A stretch of DNA of 64,000 nt, taken from NCBI RefSeq assembly GCF_027596085.1, contig NC_072472.1:20010680-20074679 (forward strand), written 5' to 3'. Made by a program: the position numbers and the translations under genes. The DNA comes from Anoplopoma fimbria (taxonomy: Eukaryota > Chordata > Actinopteri > Perciformes > Anoplopomatidae). Each line of letters starts with the position of its first letter. The stretch's first letter is position 1. Of this stretch, positions 43,194-56,200 are shown in pieces. The notes beneath the pieces are model-generated. The model was not told where the DNA came from and ran no database searches. It worked only from the letters and a program-made list of their open reading frames with translations.

Positions 43194-43335
43194 TGGCACC
43201 TTGCATGGTAGCACCAGTGCATCAATGTGAGTGTGAATGGGTGAATGAAGACATGTAGTGTAAAGCACTTTGAGTAGTCGGAAGACAAGAAAGGCCTCCA
43301 TACAAATACAAATCCATTTACTGTTTACCATTTAG
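43194..43335 (+). mobile_element. SINE 3' half
   Basis: Starts at GGCACCTTGCATGGTAGCAC and continues through GCACTTTGAGTAGTCGGAAG to the ACCATTTA end. It matches the last ~140 bp of 6649-6964; the tRNA-like head is missing. Confidence 0.85.
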
Positions 43336-43907
43336 CTTTCTTATGTTGAAAAAAATCCCCAAAATGTTCAGTTTCAATTGATGTTGTGGTTGTGATGGCT
43401 TCAAACACTCATTTGAGAGAGTACCAAGACATATTTGGAATAATGTGTCATTCATATTTGTACATCATTAGCCTCACACAATTTGAATTTGTTACACCAG
43501 TGCTATGTGTGCTGACTGTTTTCCTTCTATTTCCATTGTTTATTGATTTGAATGTTCATATATCTAAAGTAATAGATTTACTTTTTAATTAAGTTTAATT
43601 GTTGAATCATTTTCAATTTCTGAAGTCATGGGAAAGTATGAGAAACCTTACAAATGAAAATACATCAAAGACAAGAGATCTAGATTTTAGCAATGGAAAA
43701 AAAATACCCTTCATTGTTTCCACATATCAATGTTGAAAACACGTACACAAACAGACTTTTATATGGCAGAGTCACCTGCAAGCACATCAGGTGCAATTTA
43801 TAAGTGTTAACAAAGTTTACCATTCTCCTGCTGAAAACAATGAAAATCTTGTTTGCTGTCATTCACCTACAGACACACTGTGAATGCAGCATTAGGTTAA
43901 CCTTCTT
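43336..43907. other. intronic DNA, nothing recognised
   Basis: No exon or repeat family was identified. Confidence 0.5.
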
Positions 43908-43911
43908 TTAA

Positions 43912-45293
43912 AGTGGCCCTATTATGCTTTTCCACTTTTTCCCTCTCCTTTAGTGTGTTATATATATTTTTACATGTAAAAGTCTGTAGAGTGTAAAACC
44001 TGAAGTCCAGGCCTAAAAGGAGTTACCCTCCCCCTCAGAAACACGGCTCCTGAGCTGCCTGAAACAGCTCGATTGAATTATCTCCTTCACTTCCGTAACT
44101 TTGAGGTCATAATGTTACGGAAATAATTTGCATAAACCTCCGTTAGTTTGGGCCCGCCCTCAACCAAAGCTACAGAGAGAGACGGAGCTGGAGCTCAGGA
44201 GGAATAGTTTTTTTAGCTGCCGTCATGAAGAGAAGACGCTGTGTTCTGCTCTGAGAAAGGAAATGTTCTTTGTATGAACCCCCAAAGGAAGATGACTTGA
44301 AGAATAAGTGGCTAAACTTTTACCGAGGACAACTTTCAAAACTGGACACAGTTCATGGCTGGATTTTCGACAGGATCACAACCTGTAAGTAGATTTATTA
44401 TTTGTGGATGATTAATGTTTAACACAACAAAGGTAGCTAACGCTACTCGCCGGGATTCAAAAGCTAACACAGTGCTCAGATGTAACCTCGGCTAACGTTG
44501 GCAGCTAACGTTATTGTGATCTAATGGCTCTGCTAATCAGCCTTAGCCCCACTGGTAACACTGTGTAGAATATGAGGACTGAATATGTCCATCGTGAATA
44601 GTGTTCAAGTGAGGTGATAGGTTTATGATTACAAGCTGTAATGTTACTGCCACTGTCCACTTTGGTTTGGCTGACTTTGTAGCTATTTTCATGACTGTTA
44701 CCCTGCTGTTTCTGCTCTGAGCCTCTGGGCTCCTTTCATTAAACTGCCAACAATAGGTCAACTAGACACTTCCCAGCATAAGATGAACAATGTAAAAGGT
44801 GTGCATTAGCTACATAGTGCAGTAATTGATTAAACTGTTAACAACTCACCACTGAAAAGTCCTGCTCCAGCTCTGGTTGTGACGGTTGTTTGGGTCTATC
44901 GGCTCCTTCCTCCTGACTTTAATAACTGACTCACATTCATACTGGTAGGGCAGCACAGATAATATCGCCAATGCCGCTAATATGGCTAATCAAAGCTACG
45001 ACAGTGTTTTGGGGCTCAGGGAGCGGAATTCTGTTGGTGGTCCGACTCATGCACTGTGCGGTTGACCAATCGCAACCGAGCGGGCTAGCTGACCAATCAG
45101 GGCAGACTTGGCCGTCTGGAGGGAGGAGAAAGCGCTCCAACAGATCATTTCAGAGAGACGGTGAAAAGAGGTGCTGCAGGACAGCCAGGATGAGAAAAAC
45201 AAGGCGGGTTTTGACCATTAACGCATGTAAACATGTTGCAACTGTAACTTGAGATAAAAATATGCACCTGAAAAAGAGCATAATAGGGTCTGT
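43912..45293 (+). mobile_element. TTAA-element copy 3, long form
   Basis: 1382 bp between TTAA at 43908-43911 and 45294-45297, with ends AGTGGCCCTATTATGC and GCATAATAGGGTCTGT. The outer ~300 bp on the left and ~250 bp on the right match copy 1, and about 900 bp of extra internal DNA lies between. From about 44225 that interior contains frameshifted coding-like sequence (VFCSEKGNVLC, then PKEDDLKNKWLNFYRGQL). The Cys spacing and PKEDDLKNKW recall a THAP finger, which would fit Kolobok elements (TTAA targets), but this is tentative. Confidence 0.8.
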
Positions 45294-45297
45294 TTAA

Positions 45298-45574
45298 GAT
45301 ACCAATAAGCAGTCAATAAAGCAGCTGACACAATTGACAAGCTTCTATTCCTGTGCTTTCATTCATAAACACAACGTATGCAAGCTCTGCTTCCATAAAA
45401 CAACATAACATAATAGATTTACGCTCACAGCCTCCAATTTAAATGATCACGTTCTTGTATTTTTATTCGTAGTCCAACTTTTTTGTGCTCTGGTGTGCGT
45501 AACCTAATAAAGTGTCCGTGCTGCAGCAGAGTCGGTCCTGCCTGTGGTTCCCTCTTGGCTGAACTCCCTACAGT
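45298..45574. other. short intronic stretch, nothing recognised
   Basis: It leads into the GC box and CA tracts. Confidence 0.5.
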
Positions 45575-45593
45575 GGGGCGGGGTGTGGGAGGG
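45575..45593 (+). promoter_or_regulatory. GC-box-like G-rich motif
   Basis: The motif GGGGCGGGGTGTGGGAGGG fits an SP1/KLF-type site in an otherwise AT-rich intron, about 330 bp before the candidate exon at 45924. No TATA box was seen. A promoter role is inferred only. Confidence 0.3.
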
Positions 45594-45671
45594 AACTTGT
45601 TTGCCGCAGTTACAGATGCAGCGATGGGGAAGCAATGCATTGCTGCCCTGCAACACTGACAACGCTTGCAC

Positions 45672-45822
45672 ACACACACACACACACACGCACGCACGCA
45701 CACACACACACCCACGCGCACACACAGACCGGCACAATGAGCAGCCAGCCTGAGTGCTGCCAGAGAGCAGGCTGTAGTTTGAAGAGAGCACTTCACAGCT
45801 AGAAAGATAGCAGTGTGAACCT

Positions 45823-45891
<69 letters not shown>
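45672..45891. repeat. two (CA)n tracts
   Basis: An interrupted CA/CG tract at 45671-45726 and an uninterrupted CA tract at 45823-45891, just upstream of the candidate exon at 45924. Confidence 0.95.
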
Positions 45892-45895
<4 letters not shown>

Positions 45896-45923
45896 GTCTT
45901 AACACACATCCTCACACACAGGC

Positions 45924-45953
45924 ATGCAGGAGGAGAAGGAAAAGAGCGTGGAG
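45924..45953 (+). CDS. candidate short dlg2 first exon (speculative)
   Basis: An ATG opens ten codons, MQEEKEKSVE, then meets a strong donor (GAG/GTAAGG) in phase 0, the phase shared by the other first exons of this gene. It lies about 330 bp downstream of a GC-rich stretch and immediately after two CA-repeat tracts. The peptide is short, charged and cysteine-free; I know no family member that starts this way. The same bases could be an internal or noncoding exon, or a chance ATG plus donor. Confidence 0.3.
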
Positions 45954-46880
45954 GTAAGGAAAGACTTTGAGGCCGTTCACAGTTTCAGTATTTATGTGGG
46001 TGAGAGGGAGAAACTGTTTGTGTGTGTGTTAGACTGTCTGTGTAAGCATATGTGTGCATTGTGTGTGCCAACTCACCCTGCTGGGTGGTAAGGAGCCTGA
46101 GTTGTGTTGCAGAAAACTGCACCGAAGTCTAATTTCCTTCCAGTGTCTTGCCCACCAGGGTCCCTCTCTGCTGTAGTCCCCTATTCTCACTGGCGTTTTA
46201 CCACAGTGAGCCTCAGCTATACAGGCTGATAGAGCGGAGCCTCTGAATCATTCATATATGTAAATCTCAGTGGTGAGCTACTGTAGGCCCTTTTCTGTGC
46301 TGCTTTATTAGTGACACAGTTCAGTAAAAAGCAGGAGATTTCCATCCACTGAACACAGAGAAAACAGCCAGTGTTGTAAGGAGGGATGTCGTGCTGAAAC
46401 ACTTCATTTCTTAGTTGATTGACAGAAAATTGATCAGTTACAATATTAGTAATGTATTAATTGCTTAAGACGTTGATGATGTAAAACCACTAAACTAGTC
46501 ATGTTTTCATCTTCTCAAATATGCAGACATGGAATCTAGCATGACTGACTTTAGTGCTCTGAGACTACTAGTTTAACTTTACTAACGTTACCATTTCACC
46601 TATAATTTAGCCCTCCTCTCGCCTGTCAGCTTTGTCTTTGGCATTCTTCTCCCGAAATACACAGAATCTCTCCTTTCAACATATCCTCAGACAACAGTTG
46701 GTTTGATATGAAATGAAAAAAATTACTTCTCATCTTTCGTGCGTTTCCCAACAAAAGTCCAGCAACATGTGTCAATTTCTGCTTGTTACATGCATACTGA
46801 AGAAAAAAACTTAGTTAGGTTTAGGAAAATATTGTGGTCTTTTCTTGTGGATAACATTGGAATTAATTTCATCGGATACC
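45954..46880. other. intronic DNA, nothing recognised
   Basis: No element or exon was identified up to the start of the LINE relic. Confidence 0.5.
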
Positions 46881-46899
46881 TTCCAATTATAGCTCATTC

Positions 46900-48133
46900 A
46901 TGTTCGTATAGCTACGACCCCTGTAAGAGAACAGCCAGCTACATTGCACATCTCAATCTTGCCTCTCTCCAAACCCGAGCTGTCTCTCTAATATTCTCAT
47001 TCCTAATCCTTTTCATCCTTGTTACTCCCAACGAGGATGGAAAGACAAGTCTCCTCGTCTTTGTTCCTCGTTGTCCAGTTGGCACCTCAAGTTCCTCCCA
47101 AGCTCTCTCCCTCACCACTTCTGCAGTAGCTGCCCAGCCTTCAGGCAGCTCTTCACTATCATCCAGTGCATGTCTTAGCTCCTCCTTGACGTCACTGCAG
47201 TCTTCTTCTTCAACTTCCACCATTTGATCCTTGGCTCTGCCTTCACTGTTGTCCTCTTCTTAATCTCTAAAGTCATCCTATGGATTACCATCCAATGCTA
47301 CCTAGCTACGTACTCCCCTGCCTCCACTTTGCAGTCTCTAATCTCTTTCAGATTGCACCTCCTGCATAAGAATTTATACGTGTGTACCCCATTGCCATTC
47401 TTTCCCAAAATCCACCACCATCTTTGCTTCTAAATTCTTCTCCTTGATTCATCACCTCTCGTTCCCCTCACCAACATGCCCATTGAAGCTTCTGAAGGCT
47501 CCGCTCCAATCACCACTCTCTCCTCCTTGTGGACACTCTCCACCACTTCATCCAACTCACTCCAGAATCACTCTTTCTCTTCCATCTCACTCCTAACTTA
47601 TGGGGCATTTGCTTTGTCAACATTCATCAGCAACTCAGTTTCCCACTTCATACTCATCTGTCTTACACACTCTTCACCTCCAACACACTCTTGTCATACC
47701 CTTCTTCCATTTCTTCACCCATTTACACCATGTAGAACAGTTTGAATCCATCTCTGATGCTCCTGGCCTTGCTCCCCTTCTACATGGTCTCTGGACATAG
47801 TATATTTATGTTCATTCTCCATCATATCAGCCAGCTGTCTCCTTTTTTTTTTACCACTCGTAAAGGAACATTCCAAGTTCCAACTATCAACTTCACACTC
47901 CTACCTTCTCTCCTCTGGTGCTGCCTCCGGACATACCTTCCCCCTCTCCTTCTCCTTTTGTCACCCGGGCCTTAACCGATCCAGTGTGGAATTCTGATTT
48001 ATGATCCGCATATAAGTTTTGAAATAGGTTTTATGCCGGATACCCTTCCTGACGCAACCCTCCACATTTATCTGAGCTTGGTATTGGCACAAAGAATGTA
48101 CTGGCTCGTGCATCCCCGGTGGCCGACTTATAA
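46900..48133 (-). mobile_element. RTE-X/Expander-type LINE, internally deleted
   Basis: Read on the minus strand, 48133-47950 is the leader common to fish Expander elements (GGGATGCACGAGCCAGTA, GGGTTGCGTCAGGAAGGGTA, ACACTGGATCGG). It is followed by endonuclease-like coding DNA and then C-terminal RT sequence near 46940-47030. Most of the RT is missing. The family name is from memory. Confidence 0.75.
46939..47560 (-). pseudogene. Expander-type endonuclease and RT remnants
   Basis: In broken minus-strand frames, 47560-47470 reads like VVESVHKEE then VVIGA..NGHVGEGN, and 47380-47230 carries LCRRCNLKEI and MTLEIKKR.T.KAEPRIKWW, as in RTE-X endonucleases. The open frame 47223-46939 begins MVEVEEEDCSDVKEEL and ends LGVTRMKRIRNENIRETA then REARLR, matching the C-terminal GVTR.DRIRNE..R region of the RT. 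An internal deletion joins these parts. It is not functional. Confidence 0.75.
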
Positions 48134-48492
48134 ACCAGCTCAAATTTAAAGGAAAAATGTGTTTTTAGTTAAAACTTATTCACGCTGTATTCCAATTTCT
48201 GCAATTACTTTCATGTGCAAAATATTATCTACTGGCCAGAATGACAAGCTACCTTTTTACTCTTTTCATTCAAACACTAACTCGTAGTCCTATTAGTTTT
48301 ATAACAAAACATTGGCCACAGACATGTTTTCATCTTGACAAAATCAGAGCCAGCTGGAGCTGTCCGATATTTGCTAGAAAACGGTTTGTGTTAATGACTG
48401 AAAAGCATGTTGACTCCTCTTGTTTCTGTCCCACGGCCTCCCTTTGTGAGAGCCAAAAAGTGGCCTCTAGCCCATTGATGCTTTATCTCTGT
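48134..48492. other. intronic DNA, nothing recognised
   Basis: No element was identified between the LINE leader and the pyrimidine tract. Confidence 0.5.
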
Positions 48493-48550
48493 CTTCCTCT
48501 CACTCTCTCTCTCTTTCTCCCTCTCTCTTTCTCCCCCTCTCTCTTTCTCC

Positions 48551-48585
<35 letters not shown>
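48493..48585. repeat. (TC)-rich pyrimidine tract
   Basis: About 93 bp of CTCTCT with TTTC and CCCC interruptions. The reading frames across it are low-complexity artefacts. Confidence 0.95.
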
Positions 48586-51500
48586 GGCTCGTCCTTTGTC
48601 TTGTCAGAATGCAGGTATTGTTCAGAGGGGAAAGCCCCTATGTTTTCTGGACTGGATGTGGGGGGGTTTAAGAGGTAGACTTGTATGAGAAAGAGAAAGG
48701 TACGGCAGCTCAAACTGAATGGAAGGAGAAATAAATCATTCCCCAGCCTTTGAGCTATTGTTGATATAAGCAACATTATGCTCACTTGGTGAAAGATAAT
48801 GTGGCTAACCAAATTTCAGTTGCTATTTAAAGAGACCCGTGCCTGTACTACAAATGCACCTATTGTATAGTCCTACAAGAACCAATAACAAATGGCACAA
48901 ACCAGCCTTCAAACCAGACTTCAAAAATCAAACAATAATTCTGGTGATATTTTGTATTTTGCTCATTGTCAGCAGATCTCATGTGCAGACCTAAACCAAC
49001 AATGAATGCATCCTTAGTAGTGTGTGTATATCCAAAACCTGATATATGTTCTTACTCTGTGCCACAGAGCGCCATTGTTGTCCAAAAGTGTTTAAACACA
49101 CATCAGCCACTGTAGAACTTGCTAATATGTTTCTTCATGACCATAAACACACCGGAATACTCACTAATTCACCCAATGTGGTGATTTGTTGACAAAAAGA
49201 AAACATATAATACTGCCAGCCTTTTCTAAGCTGTTGATTAACAGCTCTGTCCTCGACAGCCCCAGTGTCTCATTGCTTATCTCAGCCTGCCTCAGCAATA
49301 TGGATCAAAAGGGATAAAGGAACACCATCTTTAACTCACTACGACTGAACTCCTGCTGATTCCAGTCAGTGATTTTATTCCGCACAATATCAGTCTCCCA
49401 GCTCAGCTCCACTCTGCCTCCTCCAACAAAGTCTGCAAGAAATCTAGGCATCTTGTATGGCAGCAAACAAATGATAATCACAATAATTATTTTAGCTTCC
49501 CACAATTAAATAAACTCAATAGCCTGCGAGATTTACATTAAAAAAATGAATGCTCTGCTCAACGAAAATCATGTAAATAACAACACAGCTGAGGACTCCA
49601 CCCCTGCTTCTCCTCTATATAGCAGTGTGTGCCTTCATACCAGGCAACAGATCTTACATTTATGCATTTGTTTTCCCAAACTCTTGCAAGTAATTATTCA
49701 CAAAAACACACACGGCCATCAGGGACACGTCTAAGACTGTCTAAAAACTGATGCTAGAGCGTCAAGTATGAAGTGACGGACTCTGACCAAGCATCCGTAT
49801 TTGACGGGGTGAGAGTGATGATGTGTTGGTATTTCTTTAATGTGAGACACAGTGGAGGGACATGGCTTCATTCTGTTGATGCATAAACAGCCACTTGTGA
49901 AGCAGTGTTGATATTTCTCTTGAATGGACATATTTGTAGTTGTGTCTTTAACCTAGTGTGGGGGAAGTGCTGTGTGTAAACATCATTTATCAGCCACAGA
50001 GTGGGTTCAGTTCACAGCACGGATTCCACATGGTATCTTTCTCTGATTCAAGGGCTCTGCGGTGGTGGAAATCTGGAAGGTTCATTTCAGTATAAACATG
50101 TAAAAATGTGATGGAACTGACATAAGTACAGAGTATACGAGCAAATCCCCAAACTTGCCTCAAGTGGCTTTTCAATCTGTACAGCATACAACACCCTCTG
50201 TCCTTAGAACCTTTTTTCAGATAAGGAAAAATCTGTAAGAGACAATCTGAGCCCATCAACTTCCTTCAGGAACTGCTCTCATGACCTATAAGAGCACTTA
50301 GTGGTTGGACTCTGTTTTTACCCTGTGCCTGGACTATCTGAAGATAAGACGTTGGGTCACTCTTGGGGTCACTCCATGTTTTATGACCCCACCTTTCTGG
50401 GTTTTGTGAGCATCCCTAGTCCAGAGGACAAAGAGAAGCAACCAATTGTAATAAACAAGTTAAAGAAACATTTTCTTGATATTTTAGTTCTAGTCATAGT
50501 AAGTCCCTATATCTTATAATCTGTATTAAAACATCTGAGTTTATAAAGTTATGGATAGTTAACTCTGTTTGCAATTATTTTAGTTTCATGCCATATAACC
50601 TTATCTCAACCACAGCACAGGACAACAGAGGGGGGAAGGACTGTTTTTTCTCCCCCTTTTCTTGTCTCTCATACAGAACACTGATGGGTGCTGAAATGTT
50701 GAGAATATTTGTATCCATTCATTTATTTTGCATATAGGTACACATACATGTATATCTACATAGCTCTGTCTGTGTCATGATAACACTGTCTATCTATGTT
50801 GTGTAATTGTTTAATTCATTCAGTGTACAGGTTTTATTCAGTGATTCAAATCAAACTATTTGGTATCATGAGAGCTGAGATAGCACTGAGTTCAAATATG
50901 GAAGAGTTAAAATGACTTTTTAAGTAACTAGTATTAATTTAGCAAAGTAAGGTTAAATTAAGTAATCAAAATAGTTGGTAAGAAGGGAGTGGTTTGCTCA
51001 TGCCCCCAATACAACTTCAACCCCCTTTCTCAAGAAGATAGAGCAACAGAGGAGCAGAGGGGGGGAACCTCCAGCCAATATGAGATGCAACAACCTGAGA
51101 ACTGCCTCCCTTCACCTGGTTTCTAAAACACTACAATGATTCTACTATGGTCAATAACTATGAATCCTGCACACCAGATCTCTCCCTCATGGCTCTGCCG
51201 GTTCTGCCTCTTCTCTGGTATTCCGTTCCTGGTCTATCTACGGCCCTCCTATGTCGTCTAATGTGCCATGCAGCTCCGACCTGCGACGCACCAACGTGCT
51301 GAAGATTAATTCCAGCAACTATTGAGAGCAACAGACTCTTAAACTGGCAAATATGCCCTAATGACCCCTGCTGCTACAAAGGGGGGTGAAGAGAAGATTC
51401 ATCCTTCTGCTGAGAGAGATGAAGATGAGGAAGAACGGTTCAAGCCGAACCTCAACGAAGAAGACGACCAGGTTACGAAGACATCAGAGAAAGCCGAATC

Positions 51501-52719
51501 AACTGCCACTGAGCGAGAGCTGGAAGAGTGTGATTCAACCAACTACAATCATCCAACCAGATGCAGAGGCCTTCAGAGGAACAGCTGCCAGCTTTACCTC
51601 CAATCTGCCCATCAGAGCCGTCAGGTGAAACAATACCATTCCCAGATGTAAACGCGTTTTTAATGTTCATAGGCCAAATACATTTGAGTGGCATGATAAG
51701 ATAATCTTAGATATGAATATCTCCGACCAAAAGATCTACATTCAATTTAAATGAAAACTTATATAAAGGTGCTTCTTAATCTTCCCTGGTGCTTCTCAAA
51801 CTCTCAGCTGCTTAATGGTGCATAAATCACTTGAACTAAATTGAATCTAAAACGTCAATCGGTGAAGTTAATTTATTGGTCATTGATATGAGTCACTGAT
51901 TCTACCTGGTCACAACTTTTCATTTAGTTGTGGTTCATTATGCATTGTACTCTTCATCCTATTCTTTATTATTTCCTTTTTTTTTCTGTTTACTCTTCAT
52001 CCTATTGTTTATTCGTTCCCTTTATTCTGTTTATTTTTATCATTTAGTCATTTATTTTATGTTTAGTAGTTTAGTTATGTAGTTTGTCTAATAAATGTTT
52101 CATTTAAAAAGAACTTGATCATTTGATATGTGTGTATATGAAATAATAGGTCACTGTACACCTTGAGAAGAACTCCGCAGCAACTCTGAGATTAAGATTA
52201 GATTGATTAATATCACATTTTGAAGTTTTCCCTGTTTTTCAAAACAGGGTGGCGTCCAAATTAAGTCCTATGTCAAATTCTGTTAGGTAAACTAATGGTG
52301 GAAACTTGAGTACCATCGTTCTTTTATACTCATAATTTAGTTATTAATACTAGTTACATCATAACTACATTATCCTGATATTAATTACTTATTACTTATT
52401 AAATCTGCTACCAGCAACAACGCTACAAGGGGAAAAAATGGAAGAAACTTTGAGAACAGCAACAGAGGAGGACAGACTTGAGAGAGCAGACAGAGGAGCT
52501 TAAGTTTCAGTTGACAGCCTTGAGGATGGAGAATAAGATTTGCTCTGGTTTTGTCCCTGTTAGGGGAGACGTCCTCTCAAGAACTGCCCAGTTGCTGATT
52601 GCTTCGTAGGGTTTTACCAAGTCTAGTAACATCACAGAAGTGCTCTCATGCTGTTTGAGTTTAGGAGTCACTGTGGAACACTACAGTTCACACCCTGGAG
52701 TGTGTGGCTTGTGCATGTA
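48586..52719. other. intronic DNA with one old LINE-tail fragment and an unassigned frame
   Basis: 50150-50240 is a diverged Rex1-type 3' end (ACTTGCCTCAAGTGGCTTTT, CACCCTCTGTCCTTAG). 51361-51651 is a 96-codon Glu/Lys/Thr-rich frame of unknown origin (see findings). Nothing else was identified. Confidence 0.5.
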
Positions 52720-52861
52720 TTCACATTTGTCTCACAGATTCTGCTATTGTATATGAAATGTGCTGTGAAATTGTTTCACAGGCATCCTTATCAATTAATA
52801 CACCTCAGTCACTGTTTATTAAAGTGTAATTGAGTTTTTAGTTACTGGCTCTCTGTGTTCC
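52720..52861. repeat. direct repeat, left copy (~145 bp)
   Basis: Shares TTTGTCTCACAGA, CACCTCAGTCACTGTTTATT and TTTTTAGTTACTGGCTCT in order with 53106-53257. Confidence 0.8.
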
Positions 52862-53296
52862 ACACGTTAACAGTGTTATCCTCAGGCTGAAAACTCACCT
52901 CTTCAAGAAGTACTACCCTGAGCCTGTAGCCCCGTGAGTGGTTGTCTGTCTTATTGCACCCTGTGATTAGTTGTTGCACTTACTGTATTGACAGCTGGGA
53001 TCGGCTCCAGTTCCCCCGCACTTATTGAACTTGATTTGTTTACTGCACTTATCCTGGATGGATGGATGTGTAGCACTTAGTTATACCCTGGATTAGTCTT
53101 TGCAATTATTGTTTGTCTCACAGAATCTGCCTCTGTACTATACTTTGCTCTGTGAATGCTTTCACAGATGCTTGTTTAAGAAAGGAATGCACATATGACC
53201 TCAGTGACTGTTTATTAAAATACCTATGTTGAATTTTTAGTTACTGGCTCTTTGGATAAAAGTTCTGCAAATGACTGTAATGTAATGTAATGTAAT
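52862..53296 (+). mobile_element. L2-type LINE 3' end
   Basis: CTGAAAACTCACCTCTTCAA encodes LKTHLFKKYYPEP, a usual C-terminal block of fish LINE reverse transcriptases. The copy ends CTTTGGATAAAAGTTCTGC followed by four TAATG units, the same tail as in the SINE at 19925. The 53106-53257 direct repeat lies inside it. Confidence 0.65.
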
Positions 53297-56200
53297 CCTC
53301 AGTGTTATGGGTCCATCTAGTGGTTCAGGTCAGGTAACACTGTACCGCACTGTATACTGGTGAATCAGGATGCAGGATACAGCTACTGCAGCTGTGTTAC
53401 TGTGATAGTCCTCACACAAGTACGGAATTACCTGCCGCAGTTCTCCTGCAGGCAGACCACTTCAGAAGTGTAGTCAGAGAGAGAGAGAAGCTAAAATACA
53501 GACAGCTGTAGCAGGGTGACATGTTGTTTTGTATCTTGGCATCAATTTTGAGACCCAATGTGTATTCATGCAGCAGATGCTAGAGCAGAAATCCACCACC
53601 AGGATGTGCTTCACTAATGTTCAGTTTCATGTTAGTATAAAATGAATGGAAAACAGTGGCGGAATCGGGATTTTAAATCTTAAATGCTGTGGCAAGTTTA
53701 GATAGATGATATGTATATAAGTGTGTGGCACTGAACAGACTAGAACCCAAAAGTAGACACAAACACAACAGTAAAGAGCAATGGTTCTCACCAACTTTAA
53801 TCTAGTAGCAACTGAAGGCATTTCTCACCGGGCAGGCAGATTATACAATGCTCAAAATGAAATGAACAGCTTGTATTTTCCTAGAATGCCTTATGCTTAA
53901 ATCAGACACATGCAGACACACTGTAGAGTAGAAGACTAATAATGTCTATAGTGAAAGTCACTGTTGCAGCCAATCAGCAGACAATCAGCTAGCATTACAT
54001 TCTGACAGAGAGATGTAGTTAGATCCAGCAGGTTGTAACTTGTAAAAAAGATATTAACCTACTGCGGTTTATAATTTCCTCCTGGTATGAACACACATCA
54101 GCACTCCACCAGGCGCTCGTCTCTTACCTGAACAGAGACACGTGTGCAGCGTCAACCCCGTTCTCACTTCTAACCTGTCGAACCGGATGCTTGGCCAGTG
54201 ACCCTCGATGTCTGATACCGCCAGACAGAGTCTTATTAGACGCTCAGGGCGACTGACGTAGTACACAGAGCATGAAAGTCAATTTAAGGAGGAGGCTGGG
54301 AGGATGGTCGGGTCAAGGAAACATAAGCTTCGACCCAGAAGACCACCGTTCATGTCCCCAAACCAAGTCAACACTTATTTACCTTACCTTACTTTTGTTA
54401 CGTAACAATATACGCTAAACTAACGTGCGTATGTAGGTTACGTAACAAACATATTTATTTTAACCCAAACCAAAAACTTTTCCTAAACCTTACCCAAGTG
54501 GGTGCAACGTTTATTTGAAAAGAGACTGTATGCATAACAAGCAGAAACTGTATATTTCCTGTGAACATGGAGGTTTATTTTGAAAAGACACTTTGCATAT
54601 GCATATGCAACGAGCAGAAACTGACCGATGATTATAACTCATGAATAAAAAGGTTGTAACTGTGATGACAGAAACTGACTTTTATTGATAGAGATGCAAG
54701 TTGTAATGTGGATATCCTACATGTAGAGACTATACAAGAATGTTTATTTCAAAAGAACAATATTGCAGAAACGAACTCAAATAGTAGATTGACTGACCCA
54801 TTCTAACATGACATCCTTTAGCTAAATTCCAACAGAATCTGTTTTTATTATAGATTGACCAAAATACAACCAGATCATCTCTGATAGATAATCCCATATT
54901 TGGACTGCATGCTGTAGTTAAGATTCCAACATCTTTTACTCAGAGTAAATGCCTGATAAAAAAACACCTCAGGTTAAAGCAGTCCCATGTGAACTGAAGT
55001 CCTTGTTAGGCATCAGGCCAGTGTTGTCTCCTTTGTTTGGGATTAACATGCGGGCTTTCAGTGAAGCTGTTGCTTCTCTGCAACTCGGCCTGGTGCATTA
55101 ATACTGTACCTTTACTGAAAACACAGATCTTCTTATCAAAGTGTTTATTCCATCAGCTGAACTATGTTCTCTAAATGGCCTTTGCCCTGCATACATAAAC
55201 CCTGGGACCACATCATATTATCATGTTACTATAATTATAATGTTTTGACATAATGCATAAATTGTCAGACCTTTTTTGGTATGTATAAATGAAACACTGC
55301 AGTATGAGGATAATTATGTATTATATGATATATCATTCTCTCCATGATCAGGTCACTCAGATCATCTGTAAAACATTCTGTTGAATCGAGAAAAAACATT
55401 TGCAGAAACATTTGAACGGAGGAGAAGCAGGGTGTGCGGTGATCACATTACTAAATAATATCAAGTGATTTCAGTGTGAAGAGGAAGAACAAAATGACAA
55501 AGAAAGATTTTAATCCTATAAAGTTCCAGTGGTAAGTGATCCCAAAATAAGTTTCTGAAATTTGATAAATGAGATTTAAGGGTTGTTACAGTTGAAATAT
55601 TGTTTATTTTTGTATTTATAGCATTATCCATCTTCATGTGCATTATTTTGAGCACTGAGAAGCATTTAACTTAAATATTTTTACATTGTCATATTCTCTG
55701 TTTCTATGACTTTTTTTTTTTTATAAAACCCAAGCAATATGTCATGAAGAGAAATGTTACATAATAAGTACAGCGACTAAAGGCTGGAAATGAATGTATC
55801 AAACGTAGTCATAATCTATCAGACCTGTATTTTGATGTGATGCTGAAGAGTATGCAAGTTGTCACAGACTGTAGGAAATCAAATTCATCCTTGAGCTTTA
55901 GTTTTGAAGTGAATTCTGCTGTTGTTATTGGGACTTAAATTGTATCCACAGGGTCTACATGAGGAAGAAAATGTTTCTTTCAACAGCAGAACAGTTTGCT
56001 TGCTTTGCTCATACCTTCAATATGTTCAGCGAGGTTGATTCACTAGGTATGCTACTCTGTGGGCGTGGGATGCTCTCTGGCTGGGAAGCAATAAATTCAC
56101 TTTACTACAATTACGCATCAATGCGTCATTCTGGCAGTCAAAAAAATTCAGACTCAGTTTTGTTATAATTCAGAAATTATAACAAAACTATTCATATTCG

